DNA of 64,000 nt from assembly GCA_003105035.1 (NCBI GenBank), contig PQAL01000002.1:62001-126000 (forward strand), given 5' to 3'. The notes under the pieces were generated by a model that worked only from the letters and a program-made list of their open reading frames with translations, was not told the DNA's origin and did not search any database. Within the stretch, counting starts at the first letter, position 1; every line of letters begins with the position of its first letter. The position numbers and the translations under genes are program-made. Below, piece by piece: positions 36,364 through 45,112 of the stretch. Origin of the DNA: Anaerolineales bacterium (GTDB lineage: Bacteria; Chloroflexota; Anaerolineae; Anaerolineales; UBA4823).

Positions 36364-37143
36364 TCAATTTTCTCCGGACTCAGTGATCTTCTTCACCTGC
36401 TTTAAAAACGCCGGCGAGTTCAGACCCCTCTCAAGGAGGTAGGTCAGGTAATTCCCCATCATACTTTCCAGCTCACGGTCAATATTTGATGACAGCGTCA
36501 GGCGTTGCGCTTCAGCGTAATTTGAGCGCTGGAAATGACGTAAGATGCGCAATGCCTGCACGCTCACCGGGCGAATGCCCCCTTCTTTGGCACCACACCT
36601 GGGGCAGATCACCCCTCCCTTCTCGAATGAGAAGTACTGGTCTTCCGCCTTAATTTCATCCCCGCAATTTACGCAGCCAAGCAGCTGAGGGCGGAATCCG
36701 GCCAGGTCAAGCAGCCTGACCTCATAATAGCGTACTGCAAAGGCTGGCTCAGTTTCCTTATTGATTCGAGAAAGGGTTTCACTCAATAGGCGGTATAAGG
36801 CATGGTTCTCGCCTTCTTCATATGTGAAACGGTCCAGCAACTCAACCACATACGAGGCATATCCCACCCGCACCAGATTTTCACGCAGCGCCGGGTGGAC
36901 ATCCCTGGCTTCTGCCTGGGTGACGATAGGCAGATCGCGACCCTGAGCCAACATTAGCTCCACACGCGTAAACGGTTCCAGGTGACCGGCTTTGCGTGAG
37001 CGGGGCTTGCGGACGCCTTTTGCAATGACCTTTACCTTTCCCAACTCGCGCGTGAATAGCCACAGTAAGCGGTCAGCCTCTCCCCAATCGCTATGACGGA
37101 GAACGATAGCCTCCACCCGTTGGGAACGTGTGCGGTCTGGCAT
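36364..37143 (-). CDS. recO: DNA repair protein RecO
   Basis: A 259-residue recombination mediator. It has the N-terminal OB fold (RVEAIVLRHSDWGEADRLLWLFTRELGKV), a helical middle and a four-cysteine zinc site in CVNCGDE and CPRCGA. RecO loads RecA onto SSB-coated DNA with RecR. The start is ATG at 37143: a perfect TATAAT box ends only 6 nt upstream, so the mRNA is probably leaderless, and the longer TTG-started frame would overlap this promoter. Confidence 0.92.
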   Translation of the reverse strand: MPDRTRSQRVEAIVLRHSDWGEADRLLWLFTRELGKVKVIAKGVRKPRSRKAGHLEPFTRVELMLAQGRDLPIVTQAEARDVHPALRENLVRVGYASYVVELLDRFTYEEGENHALYRLLSETLSRINKETEPAFAVRYYEVRLLDLAGFRPQLLGCVNCGDEIKAEDQYFSFEKGGVICPRCGAKEGGIRPVSVQALRILRHFQRSNYAEAQRLTLSSNIDRELESMMGNYLTYLLERGLNSPAFLKQVKKITESGEN

Positions 37144-37149
37144 GAGATT

Positions 37150-37228
37150 ATTATAATCGTGCCAATCCAAAGTTGAAATTGCCTTTATTCAACTTTGGAT
37201 TGACTCTCCTCCATATTCCTGGTAAAAT
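37150..37228. promoter_or_regulatory. Divergent recO/rplI promoters spanned by a 15-bp inverted repeat
   Basis: Arms CAATCCAAAGTTGAA (37163-37177) and TTCAACTTTGGATTG (37188-37202) are perfect reverse complements separated by 10 bp. The right arm overlaps the -35 of the rightward promoter, TTGACT (37200-37205), 17 bp, TAAAAT (37223-37228). The left arm abuts the -35 region of the leftward recO promoter, whose -10 is TATAAT at 37155-37150. The layout suggests one dimeric regulator acting on both promoters. Confidence 0.6.
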
Positions 37229-37296
37229 CCCCCCTTGCCTGTGGCGTTGTACCCTTCGCCCAGGCAAAATTTTACGAAGCGAAAGGGCTTGGGAAA

Positions 37297-37872
37297 ATGA
37301 AAGTACTCCTCCTGAAAGACGTATACAAATTAGGTCGTGCTGGTGATGTTAAGCGGGTTGCCGATGGCTATGGCCGTAACTACCTGCTTCCGCAAGGTAT
37401 GGCGGTGTTGGCCACACCCGAGGCGTTGAAAATGTCTGAGCGCATCCGGGAAAAAGCCAATGTCCAGCGTGCCATTGTGAACGAAGAGATGGACACTGTT
37501 GCCAAGCAGATTGTTGGGCTCACCCTGGCATTCCCTGCCAAGGCTTCCGAAACTGGCAAATTGTATGGTTCTGTGACGACCCAGATGATCGCCGATGCCA
37601 TCAAGGCCAAAGCTGGTGTAGAAATTGCCCGTCGGCAGATCGATTCACAACCCCTACGTATGCTGGGCGAATACAAGGTGCACATCCGCCTTACCGTCGA
37701 CCTGATCCCCACCATCGATGTCATTGTCTACCGTGAAGGTGAAGCCTTCACTCCTTCTACAACCCCGGTTACCACCCCGGCTACCGCTCCGGCTACGACT
37801 GGCAAGCCCGCCCCCGTGGTTGAAGAGCTCGAGGCGGAAGAAGAACCGGCTGCCGAACCCGAAGATGAATGA
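37297..37872 (+). CDS. rplI: 50S ribosomal protein L9 with C-terminal extension
   Basis: A 191-residue L9. The N-terminal domain begins MKVLLLKDVYKLGRAGDVKRVADGYGRNYLLPQGMA, followed by the long connecting helix and the C-terminal domain ending near LIPTIDVIVYREGE. About 40 residues beyond the usual length of roughly 150 form a Thr/Pro/Ala linker and an acidic tail (VEELEAEEEPAAEPEDE). The leader has a possible hairpin between CCCTTCGC and GCGAAAGGG before the start; whether it regulates is unknown. Confidence 0.93.
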   Translation: MKVLLLKDVYKLGRAGDVKRVADGYGRNYLLPQGMAVLATPEALKMSERIREKANVQRAIVNEEMDTVAKQIVGLTLAFPAKASETGKLYGSVTTQMIADAIKAKAGVEIARRQIDSQPLRMLGEYKVHIRLTVDLIPTIDVIVYREGEAFTPSTTPVTTPATAPATTGKPAPVVEELEAEEEPAAEPEDE

Positions 37873-37894
37873 TTAATAATTTTGTTGAAATTCG

Positions 37895-37946
37895 ACGGGT
37901 GCCTGGTGGATATGATATCCCTACCGGCACCCGTGATGTTGTTTAA
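37895..37946 (+). terminator. Strong hairpin, probable terminator after rplI
   Basis: Outer stem ACGGGTGCC / GGCACCCGT and inner stem GGATA / TATCC with a small bulge, followed by a moderately T-rich TGATGTTGTTT. It stands between rplI and the -10 box of the next gene. Confidence 0.6.
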
Positions 37947-37967
37947 GCCTGCTGTATAATACAATCT

Positions 37968-39290
37968 ATGTCCATCGGATCTCAGCTCAGGCAGAGGCGC
38001 GAGGAATTGTCGCTCAGCCTGGATCAGGTCTCCCAGGCGACGCATATCCGCTTGCACTACCTGGAAGACCTGGAGGCAGATAAGTTTGACTTATTGCCCT
38101 CCACGGCACAGTTGCGTGGGTTTTTGCGCGCTTATGGAGAGTATCTTAAACTAGATACCAGTGAGCTCATCCGATTGTTGGATAAAGACGCTGTATCAAG
38201 CTCTGCGCTTCCCACGCCCGTCTCCCCACCAACTGCTGAAAGCGAGGCAGGCGTGACATCAACGGCGATCTTCAAAGAAATCGGCGATAGGCTTAAGTCG
38301 CAGCGCGAGCTCATGGGTTTATCCCTTGGTGATGTTGAGCGGCATACCCATATTCGGATGCATTATATCCAGGCCCTGGAAAGCGGGGATATTGGCCACC
38401 TACCATCTCCGGTGCAAGGAAGGGGCATGTTGAGTAATTACGCTTCGTTCCTTGGTCTGGATACCGAGGCAATCTTACTGCGCTTTGCCGATGGGCTGCA
38501 GGCAGACCTGAATAACCGGCGGGCCGTCAGGAGTACGTCGGTTCAGACGGCAAGCAGTCAGGAAGAAGGCCGTCTACCTGCCAGACCATCCCAGCTGAAG
38601 CGCTTGTTCTCTATGGATTTCTTTGTAGGTGGATTTATCATAATTTTCCTTTTGGGTTTTTCCGTCTGGGGAGTGCTGCGTATCTCGCGACTCAATGCTG
38701 GGAAGGAACCCTCACCAACTGCGCCATCTGTCTCAGAGATGCTGTTGGCTACACAGGTTGGTGGTGCGTTGATAACAACGACTCCTTTTCCTGGTACCCA
38801 GCTTTCAGCTGCCCCTTCATTGATCGCCAGTACAATACCCATCTCCGGCACAGTCCAACCCGTATTGACTGAGACCGCGGTGGTATATGCCGCCACCCCC
38901 GGCATTGTCAATGCCCCCATCCAGGTAAATGTTGTTGCCAACCAACGTGCCTGGATGCGCGTGATCGTAGATGGTGAAACTTTGTTTGAAGGGCGGGTGA
39001 TTCCGGGAACTGCCTACTCCTTTGCTGGGAGTGATCAGGTCAGCTTGCTGACCGGCGACGCTTCTGCTCTACGGGTTTATTTCAACCAACAGGACTTGGG
39101 TATTTTAGGTTCGTTCGGTGAAGTGATTGAGCGGGTTTTCAGCCTCTCAGGCATGCAGGTTCCCACCCCGGCAGTCCCAGCCACAAGCACACCGGCACCT
39201 ACCTCGACCATCACGCCCACGTCCAGCCAAACTCCCATGGGTGCTGCCAACACACCGACACCAACACCAACACCTACACCCAGGCCATAA
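37968..39290 (+). CDS. RodZ-like membrane protein with duplicated helix-turn-helix domain
   Basis: A 440-residue protein. Two RodZ-type HTH_25 domains occur in tandem (about residues 1-68, GSQLRQRREELSLSLDQVSQATHIRLHYLEDLE, and 100-168, GDRLKSQRELMGLSLGDVERHTHIRMHYIQALE). One membrane segment follows (about 220-243), then a periplasmic DUF4115-like beta domain (RAWMRVIVDGETLFEGRVIPGT) and a Pro/Thr-rich tail. RodZ links MreB to cell-wall synthesis; most homologues have one HTH domain. TATAAT (37955-37960) ends 7 nt before the ATG and there is no RBS, so the transcript is probably leaderless. Confidence 0.82.
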   Translation: MSIGSQLRQRREELSLSLDQVSQATHIRLHYLEDLEADKFDLLPSTAQLRGFLRAYGEYLKLDTSELIRLLDKDAVSSSALPTPVSPPTAESEAGVTSTAIFKEIGDRLKSQRELMGLSLGDVERHTHIRMHYIQALESGDIGHLPSPVQGRGMLSNYASFLGLDTEAILLRFADGLQADLNNRRAVRSTSVQTASSQEEGRLPARPSQLKRLFSMDFFVGGFIIIFLLGFSVWGVLRISRLNAGKEPSPTAPSVSEMLLATQVGGALITTTPFPGTQLSAAPSLIASTIPISGTVQPVLTETAVVYAATPGIVNAPIQVNVVANQRAWMRVIVDGETLFEGRVIPGTAYSFAGSDQVSLLTGDASALRVYFNQQDLGILGSFGEVIERVFSLSGMQVPTPAVPATSTPAPTSTITPTSSQTPMGAANTPTPTPTPTPRP

Positions 39291-39303
39291 ATTTCCAATA
39301 AAG

Positions 39304-40647
39304 ATGAAAAATAAATCATTTCACATGATCTCACTTGGGTGTGCCAAGAATACCGTCGATTCGGCCTCGATGGCGCAGCTACTCGCGGTTGGTGGTTACC
39401 AATCGACTGACGACCCAGCTGCGGCTCGCGTGTTGATTGTCAACACTTGTGGTTTTATCGGGCCTGCCAGGGAAGAGTCATATGAAGTACTACAGGAGCT
39501 GGCCGATAAGAAACAGGCTGGGCAACTCCTGATTGCTGCAGGTTGCCTGACCCAGCGTTATGGGGCTGAAGTGACCCGCAGGGTGAAGGGGATCGATGGC
39601 ATCCTGGGTACCCGGCGCTGGATGGATATCCTTGAGGTGGTGGAGGCATTACGCCATGACAAGCACCCTGAACCGTTGTATCACCTGCCTGAAGTGCCCA
39701 CCGTCGGCAAGGATGAACATGGCGTGCTGCGTGCGGGGATCCAGGGGAATAGTGCCTTCATCAAAATCGCCGATGGATGCCGCCGCCCGTGTGCCTTTTG
39801 TGCCATCCCGCTCATCAAAGGCACGGCGGTCAGCCGGCCGATGGAGGTGATCATCGACGAAGCCCGCCAGCTCAGCGAGATGGGCATGCATGAGCTTAAC
39901 CTCATTGCCCAGGATACGACCGATTACGGGTATGACTTGGGGATGAAGGATGGGCTGGCCCGCCTGCTTGAGCATCTGACCGTTGCCGTACCAGCCATTG
40001 ACTGGATTCGTATCATGTATGCCTACCCTGGCTATGTGACTGACCGGCTGATCGAGGTGATGGCCTCCAAACCCCAGGTATTGCACTACCTGGATATGCC
40101 CTTGCAACACGCCCACCCAGATACCCTGCGCAGGATGAAACGCCCTGCCAACATTGATTGGGTCTACCACACCCTGGAGAAGATGCGAGTTGCAATGCCT
40201 GACCTGGCCCTGCGCACGACTTTCATTGTGGGCTATCCGGGTGAAACAGAGCAAGAATTTCAAGCCCTGTTGGATTTTGTGAAGGAAATCCAGTTCGATC
40301 GGGTTGGCACCTTCCAATTCTCTTTTGAGCCGGGTACAGCCAGCGAGCTGCTGGGTGATCCTGTGCCTGCTGAGGTGAAGGAAGAACGCTATGATCGTCT
40401 CATGGCGCTCCAGCAGGATATTTCAATGGCAAGCAACCAGCGCTTGATGGGAAAGGTGTTGGATGTGCTTTTCGAAGGTCAGGGGGATGGCCTGTCTTTG
40501 GGACGCAGTTACCGGGATGCTCCAGAAATTGACGGTCTGGTCATCGTGGAAGGAGAAGCACTACCTGGTGAGCTTCTACCGGTGCGAATCACTGGTGCGA
40601 TGCCATACGATTTGAGCGGAACTTTGCTCCACAAGCGGGGAAAATAA
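39304..40647 (+). CDS. rimO: Ribosomal protein S12 methylthiotransferase RimO
   Basis: A 447-residue radical SAM methylthiotransferase. The N-terminal domain has SLGCAKNTVDS, NTCGFIGPAREES and AAGCLTQRY (three cluster cysteines); the radical SAM motif is DGCRRPCAFCAIP; a C-terminal TRAM domain follows. It adds a methylthio group to an aspartate of S12. The start at 39304 gives the canonical beginning; the frame is open further upstream but overlaps the preceding gene. Confidence 0.92.
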   Translation: MKNKSFHMISLGCAKNTVDSASMAQLLAVGGYQSTDDPAAARVLIVNTCGFIGPAREESYEVLQELADKKQAGQLLIAAGCLTQRYGAEVTRRVKGIDGILGTRRWMDILEVVEALRHDKHPEPLYHLPEVPTVGKDEHGVLRAGIQGNSAFIKIADGCRRPCAFCAIPLIKGTAVSRPMEVIIDEARQLSEMGMHELNLIAQDTTDYGYDLGMKDGLARLLEHLTVAVPAIDWIRIMYAYPGYVTDRLIEVMASKPQVLHYLDMPLQHAHPDTLRRMKRPANIDWVYHTLEKMRVAMPDLALRTTFIVGYPGETEQEFQALLDFVKEIQFDRVGTFQFSFEPGTASELLGDPVPAEVKEERYDRLMALQQDISMASNQRLMGKVLDVLFEGQGDGLSLGRSYRDAPEIDGLVIVEGEALPGELLPVRITGAMPYDLSGTLLHKRGK

Positions 40648-40665
40648 AATTACCGTGAATTAAAT

Positions 40666-40704
40666 GATGAACGCCTGGGTGAGGGGGGCACCCAGACGTT
40701 CATC
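40666..40704 (+). terminator. Long hairpin after rimO, probable terminator
   Basis: Arms GATGAACGCCTGGGTG and CACCCAGACGTTCATC pair over 15 of 16 positions with a G-rich 7-nt loop, 18 nt after the rimO stop. The downstream tract is not T-rich (GTTGGCAAT), so termination may be weak or factor-assisted. Confidence 0.55.
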
Positions 40705-40771
40705 GTTGGCAATAATACACGAATGTTTGAATTTTGACAAGGGTTCAAAAACCAAAATGTATGACAACTTT

Positions 40772-40847
40772 TGGTGCCCCAGGCGGGAGTCGAACCCACA
40801 GCCTAGGCGTTAGGAGTGCCTCGCTCTATCCTTTGAGCTACTGGGGC
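40772..40847 (-). tRNA. tRNA-Arg (anticodon CCT)
   Basis: A 76-nt cloverleaf including an encoded CCA end. The acceptor stem is GCCCCAG / CTGGGGC, the D stem GCTC / GAGC, the T stem GTGGG / CCCGC with TTCGACT loop. The anticodon loop CTCCTAA gives CCT, decoding AGG. The lowest anticodon-stem pair is an A-C mismatch. It is transcribed leftward, opposite to rimO. Confidence 0.92.
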
Positions 40848-40886
40848 GTTCGCCCGAGATTATAGCACGGAAATTTATCTCGTTTT

Positions 40887-40920
40887 AAAGCTCATGGCTG
40901 TCAGAGGCAGCCATGACTTT
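40887..40920 (-). terminator. Hairpin after sdhB, probable terminator
   Basis: Stem TCATGGCTG / CAGCCATGA with 7-nt loop, extended by AAAG / CTTT after a one-base bulge. On the minus strand it is followed by an A/T-rich stretch. It lies about 50 nt after the sdhB stop. Confidence 0.55.
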
Positions 40921-40968
40921 GACATCTTGGGGATGGAATCAATTGGGGTTTATATTAGCGATGATCTC

Positions 40969-41670
40969 TCACACTTTGCCCGTCATGATGGCAGCTTTTA
41001 CCTCGCCGATTGCCTGGGTGATTTCGATTTCGCGCGGGCAGCATTCGGTGCAGTTGAAGATTGTGTGGCAGCGGTAGACACCGAACTGGTCATTCAGGAT
41101 CCTGAGGCGGTCAGCTGCGGCCTGGTCGCGGCTGTCGAAAATGAAGCGGTGGGCAGCTACAATGGCCTGCGGGCCAATGTAATTATCACTCGCCCAAAAG
41201 ATCGGGCATGAAGTGGTGCAGCAGGCGCACAGGATGCACTTGGTTGTATCGTCGAAGCGCTCGCGATCTTCAATCGTCTGCAAGCGCTCCTGGGCAGGTG
41301 GGGGATCGTTGTTGATGAAATATGGCATCACCGATTTATAATGCTCGAAGAATTTCTCCATATCCACGATCAGGTCTTTGATTACGCGCAATCCCAGGAT
41401 GGGCTCCACGGTGAGCTTATTGGTGTGCAGGTCTTTAAGCAGCGCTTTACAGGCCAGGTAATTTCGCCCGTTGATCCGCATCGCATCCGAGCCGCATATA
41501 CCATGCGCGCATGAACGCCTGAAGGAAAGGGTGCCGTCATAGTAACCCTTGATATACTCCAGCATGTCCAAGACTCGGTCGGTGGGTTGGGCCTCCAGTT
41601 TGTAGGTTTCGTAATGAGGTTTCTTGTCTTGTTCAGGATTGAAGCGGAAGACTTTTACTTTTACTTCCAT
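40969..41670 (-). CDS. sdhB: Succinate dehydrogenase iron-sulfur subunit
   Basis: A 233-residue protein. The [2Fe-2S] domain has SCAHGICGSDAMRINGRNYLAC; the C-terminal domain has CILCACCTTSCP, with further ligands in CHTIFNCTECCP, for the [4Fe-4S] and [3Fe-4S] clusters. The ATG at 41670 follows GAGGTGG; a GTG 9 nt upstream is less likely. It carries electrons from SdhA flavin to the membrane quinone. It is the last gene of sdhCDAB. Confidence 0.93.
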   Translation of the reverse strand: MEVKVKVFRFNPEQDKKPHYETYKLEAQPTDRVLDMLEYIKGYYDGTLSFRRSCAHGICGSDAMRINGRNYLACKALLKDLHTNKLTVEPILGLRVIKDLIVDMEKFFEHYKSVMPYFINNDPPPAQERLQTIEDRERFDDTTKCILCACCTTSCPIFWASDNYIGPQAIVAAHRFIFDSRDQAAADRLRILNDQFGVYRCHTIFNCTECCPREIEITQAIGEVKAAIMTGKV

Positions 41671-41684
41671 GGCTGCCACCTCTT

Positions 41685-43478
41685 TTAGTAGACTCGTTCC
41701 TTGGGCTGGAATTTGGTGATCACAACAGGTTTATAACGAAGTTCAATCTCACCATTGGGCTTTATCCACGAGAGGGTGTGTTTCAACCAGTTGGCGTCGT
41801 CGCGTTTCGGATAATCATCACGGGCATGGGCTCCCCGGCTTTCCGTGCGGGCGGCGGCACACACCGTCACAACTTCGGCGATCTCAAGCAGGTTTCCGAG
41901 TTCCCAGAGATTGATCATTTCAGTGTTGAAGATTTTCCCCTGGTCGTGCAGTGGGATATGCAGATAGCGTTCACGCAGCTCACGCACCGTTTCAAGAGCG
42001 GATTGCATGCCTTCCCCGGTGCGGAACATGCCCACGCAGTCCATCATGACTGTTTTCATTTTGCTGGAGATATCCAGGATCTTCTCATTTCCTTCGGCAT
42101 TGCGGATGCGGTCAAACTGAGCGCGGGTGAACTCGGTCGGGTCGGCGGGCAAGGGCTGGAAATTTGAGCCGAGGGCAAATTCTGCCGCCCGCAACCCGGA
42201 ATGTTTGCCGAATACGATCAAATCTAGTAATGAGTTCGTTCCTAACCGGTTGGCGCCATGTACCGAGACGCAGGCAACTTCACCGGCGGCATATAAACCG
42301 GGCATGACCGTGTTGTTCTCATCGATCACGGCTTCGCCATACTTGTTGGTCGGGATGCCACCCATGGTGTAGTGGGCTGTGGGTTGGACGGGCATGGGTT
42401 GGGCTACCGGGTCAACCCCCAGGTAAGTCCGGGCGAAATCCACAATGTCGGGTAGCTTGGCGATGATCTCCTCACCGGTCATGATGTATGGCGTGCCATC
42501 CGGGCGTTTCCGTCCATCCAGGGCAGCATACTTGTTGACGGTTTCGGGGCGGACGTCCAGGTACAGGTAATTCTGGCCGTTGACGCCATTGCCAGCCTTG
42601 ATCTCCAGGTACATGGCCCGGCTGATCACGTCTCGGGATGCCAGATCTTTCACCTTGGGAGCATACCTTTCCATGAAGCGCTCCCCTTTCCCATTGAGCA
42701 GCACTCCACCTTCGCCGCGCACGCCTTCCGTGATCAGGATGCCCAGCTTATAGATTCCCGTCGGGTGAAATTGGAAGAATTCCATGTCTTCCATCGGGAC
42801 GCCATGACGCATGGTGATGGCAATCCCATCCCCGGTATAGGCGTAAGCGTTCGAGGTGATGTCCCACACCCGCCCGTGCCCGCCCGTGGCGAGTACCACC
42901 GATTTTGCGTGAAATACATGCAGCTCGGATGTACCGAGCTCGATCGCTACCACCCCGGCAGCCGCTCCATTGACTACCAGCAAGTCAACCACCTGGAATT
43001 CATCGAAGAAATTGACATTATTTTTCAAGCATTGCTGGTAAAGGGTTTGCAGGATCATGTGCCCGGTGCGATCAGCCGCATAACATGCCCGGCGCACAGG
43101 CTTGCCGGTCACGTTGTTGGTGTGGCCTCCAAATGGGCGCTGGGCAATCTTCCCCTCTGGGGTGCGCGAAAATGGCAGCCCGTAGTGTTCCAGTTCATAG
43201 ACCGCCTGGACTGCTTCGTAACACATGAATTCGATCGCGTCCTGGTCGCCCAGATAGTCGCTTCCTTTGACCGAGTCAAAGGTATGCCATTCCCAGTGGT
43301 CTTCTTCTTCGTTACCAAGCGCGGCACCCACACCCCCTTGGGCTGTCCCGGTGTGTGAGCGGGTTGGGTAGAGCTTACTAATCACGGCGGTGTTGGCAGT
43401 CTTTGATGCGTATAGGGCTGCCATCAGGCCAGCTCCGCCTGCTCCAATCACGATGACGTCAAATTGATGGTTTTTCAT
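41685..43478 (-). CDS. sdhA: Succinate dehydrogenase/fumarate reductase flavoprotein subunit
   Basis: A 597-residue flavoprotein. FAD-binding GAGGAGLMAALYA, the covalent-flavin histidine region RSHTGTAQGG, and the active-site segments HPTGIY and RGEGGVLLN are visible, with HYTMGGIPTN and GANRLGTNSLLDL later. The start is ATG at 43478 after AAGGAG. It oxidises succinate or reduces fumarate on the cytoplasmic side; the direction in vivo cannot be read from the sequence. Confidence 0.94.
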   Translation of the reverse strand: MKNHQFDVIVIGAGGAGLMAALYASKTANTAVISKLYPTRSHTGTAQGGVGAALGNEEEDHWEWHTFDSVKGSDYLGDQDAIEFMCYEAVQAVYELEHYGLPFSRTPEGKIAQRPFGGHTNNVTGKPVRRACYAADRTGHMILQTLYQQCLKNNVNFFDEFQVVDLLVVNGAAAGVVAIELGTSELHVFHAKSVVLATGGHGRVWDITSNAYAYTGDGIAITMRHGVPMEDMEFFQFHPTGIYKLGILITEGVRGEGGVLLNGKGERFMERYAPKVKDLASRDVISRAMYLEIKAGNGVNGQNYLYLDVRPETVNKYAALDGRKRPDGTPYIMTGEEIIAKLPDIVDFARTYLGVDPVAQPMPVQPTAHYTMGGIPTNKYGEAVIDENNTVMPGLYAAGEVACVSVHGANRLGTNSLLDLIVFGKHSGLRAAEFALGSNFQPLPADPTEFTRAQFDRIRNAEGNEKILDISSKMKTVMMDCVGMFRTGEGMQSALETVRELRERYLHIPLHDQGKIFNTEMINLWELGNLLEIAEVVTVCAAARTESRGAHARDDYPKRDDANWLKHTLSWIKPNGEIELRYKPVVITKFQPKERVY

Positions 43479-43508
43479 TGTCAAGGCTCCTTACATCCCG
43501 TGTTGAAG

Positions 43509-43937
43509 CTAATATGCTGAACCGATGATTACATAAAAGGCGATAATGGTCATCGCTACCCACAGCAGAGCAATAAAAGCTCTTACAAACGGCTGCCACA
43601 ACGTGTGACCGACATAATCCTCAGCGATCATTCTTATCCCATTGGCGGCATGGGTGAATGCGAAAAACACGATCAGGAATTGCATGATCTGCCAGAAAGC
43701 ATTGGCCCAACCGGGTACTACGTCCGGGATGTTGCTGTTGACCACATGGCTGGGATTGGGTAAAAATGTCCAGCGAAGAACGGTGGGCAGGTCCATCTGC
43801 AGGCGAGCCCCCATGTACATGGCAGCAGCAAGGCCGATTAATGCTAGCAGGATGATCCCTAGCCCAGAGATACGCGTAAACAGCCACATGAGATAATCTA
43901 GATTTAGGCCACGATTTGGAGCGTAATGAGATCGCAT
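43509..43937 (-). CDS. sdhD: Succinate dehydrogenase membrane anchor subunit
   Basis: A 142-residue membrane protein with three hydrophobic helices (near residues 15-40, 75-100 and 113-138). The segment FAFTHAANGIRMIAEDY holds the His of a likely haem b ligand and the conserved Asp-Tyr of SdhD. It sits between sdhC and sdhA in the operon. Confidence 0.82.
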   Translation of the reverse strand: MRSHYAPNRGLNLDYLMWLFTRISGLGIILLALIGLAAAMYMGARLQMDLPTVLRWTFLPNPSHVVNSNIPDVVPGWANAFWQIMQFLIVFFAFTHAANGIRMIAEDYVGHTLWQPFVRAFIALLWVAMTIIAFYVIIGSAY

Positions 43938-43956
43938 GTTATTCTCTCCTCAGCCC

Positions 43957-44343
43957 TTACCCAGCAGAGATCGCGTTAGTAACAAGTAAGAACACAGTCA
44001 GCAAATAGATCGGGGTAAAGATTGCCCATAAGAGGTAGACTGTCTCCCGTTCATACTTGATCAGCCTGGGCCAAATATCGAGGATGGCAACCCGAAACCC
44101 GTTCAGCACATGGAAGAGGACGCAGAAAATGACGATGATTTGAAACCATGCCGACTCGTAGATGGTGTTGATGGTCGTCCCCCACGTCCCCAGTACTTGC
44201 TGCATTGAAAATGATGATAGGACATGGAGCCCCACGAACAAGATGATACCCATTGCGGTGAGGCGGTGAATCGCAAATGCGTAGTAAGGAGTGCTTCCTT
44301 TATATAGCCAGCCTTTTAAGCCGGTGTACTTGCCATAAGCCAT
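43957..44343 (-). CDS. sdhC: Succinate dehydrogenase cytochrome b subunit
   Basis: A 128-residue membrane anchor with three helices. AFAIHRLTAMGIILFVGLHVLSSFS carries the SdhC-type HR motif and a haem-ligand histidine, and VLFHVLNGFRV carries a further histidine. The ATG at 44343 follows AAGGAGG; an upstream in-frame start lacks support. It is the first gene of sdhCDAB, divergent from the Rieske gene. Confidence 0.82.
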   Translation of the reverse strand: MAYGKYTGLKGWLYKGSTPYYAFAIHRLTAMGIILFVGLHVLSSFSMQQVLGTWGTTINTIYESAWFQIIVIFCVLFHVLNGFRVAILDIWPRLIKYERETVYLLWAIFTPIYLLTVFLLVTNAISAG

Positions 44344-44504
44344 ATTTTCCTCCTTCAAACTCACCAGAATCGCGGAAAATGGATTGCACAATTATCCCAT
44401 TTGAACAACATTAGAGAAAAGTGATAAAACTCATGGATTATTCATATTACTTATCCTTATCATCCTGTCATGATATGTTCTAAAATTATCAATGCGGGAT
44501 TAGG

Positions 44505-44571
44505 CGATCTTCCTGTGTCATTGATGTACAATAAGCCTACATACAATTCACTGCAGCCATCAGGAAGATCG
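44505..44571. repeat. Long-spaced inverted repeat upstream of the Rieske gene
   Basis: CGATCTTCCTG (44505-44515) and CAGGAAGATCG (44561-44571) are perfect 11-bp reverse complements 45 bp apart. Two TACAAT -10-like boxes lie between them. The 281-bp divergent region 44344-44624 holds no other clear feature. The arms could be an operator pair or a leader structure. Confidence 0.45.
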
Positions 44572-44624
44572 TCTTCCCAATTTTTAAGGGTTTATCGATT
44601 TATATCGCTCACCAGGAGGTATTA

Positions 44625-45110
44625 ATGCCCAAAACTCCCCATATGAGCCGTCGAGAGTTTGTCGCTGTTGTGGCTGCTGCCACAGGTACAGTGATGGGAG
44701 CCACAATCGGTCTCCCGGCGATTGGCTACCTGATTGCCCCTGCTCTCACAAAGGCATCAGCCGATGCCTGGATACCGGCAGGCCCGGTGGATAATTTTCC
44801 GGCCGGCGTCCCCACATTATTCAACTTTAACCGTACTAAGGTCAACGGCTGGGAGACAACCGTAAACAGCTACGGGGTCTACATCATCCGCAATGAGGAT
44901 GGATCGATCGTGGCGCTCTCCAATAAATGCACGCACCTGAGCTGCCGGGTGAACTGGGCGCCTGATGCCGAAGCCTACATCTGCCCCTGCCATGATGCCT
45001 ATTTCAACATTGATGGGCAGATCATCAAAGGCCCACAGCCCCGGCCTCTCGACCCTTATGAAACCAAGGTCGAGGAAAATATTCTCTACATCCATTTCGT
45101 GGAGAGTTAA
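44625..45110 (+). CDS. Rieske iron-sulfur protein of a cytochrome bc-type complex
   Basis: A 161-residue protein. The N-terminus has a twin-arginine-type signal (SRREFVAVVAAATG) and one membrane anchor. The Rieske [2Fe-2S] ligands are in CTHLSCRVNW and CPCHDAYF. It takes electrons from quinol and passes them to cytochrome c. It is followed 2 nt later by the cytochrome b gene and belongs to a quinol:cytochrome c oxidoreductase operon. Confidence 0.92.
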   Translation: MPKTPHMSRREFVAVVAAATGTVMGATIGLPAIGYLIAPALTKASADAWIPAGPVDNFPAGVPTLFNFNRTKVNGWETTVNSYGVYIIRNEDGSIVALSNKCTHLSCRVNWAPDAEAYICPCHDAYFNIDGQIIKGPQPRPLDPYETKVEENILYIHFVES

Positions 45111-45112
45111 TT

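Noticed and set aside
39240-39285. Short tandem repeat of ACACC-like units
   Set aside because: It encodes the Thr/Pro-rich tail of the RodZ-like protein; low-complexity coding explains it.
40772-40847. tRNA-Sec gene supporting the selenoproteins
   Set aside because: The only tRNA in the window is a standard-length tRNA with anticodon CCT; the selenocysteine tRNA (anticodon TCA, long acceptor arm) is not here.
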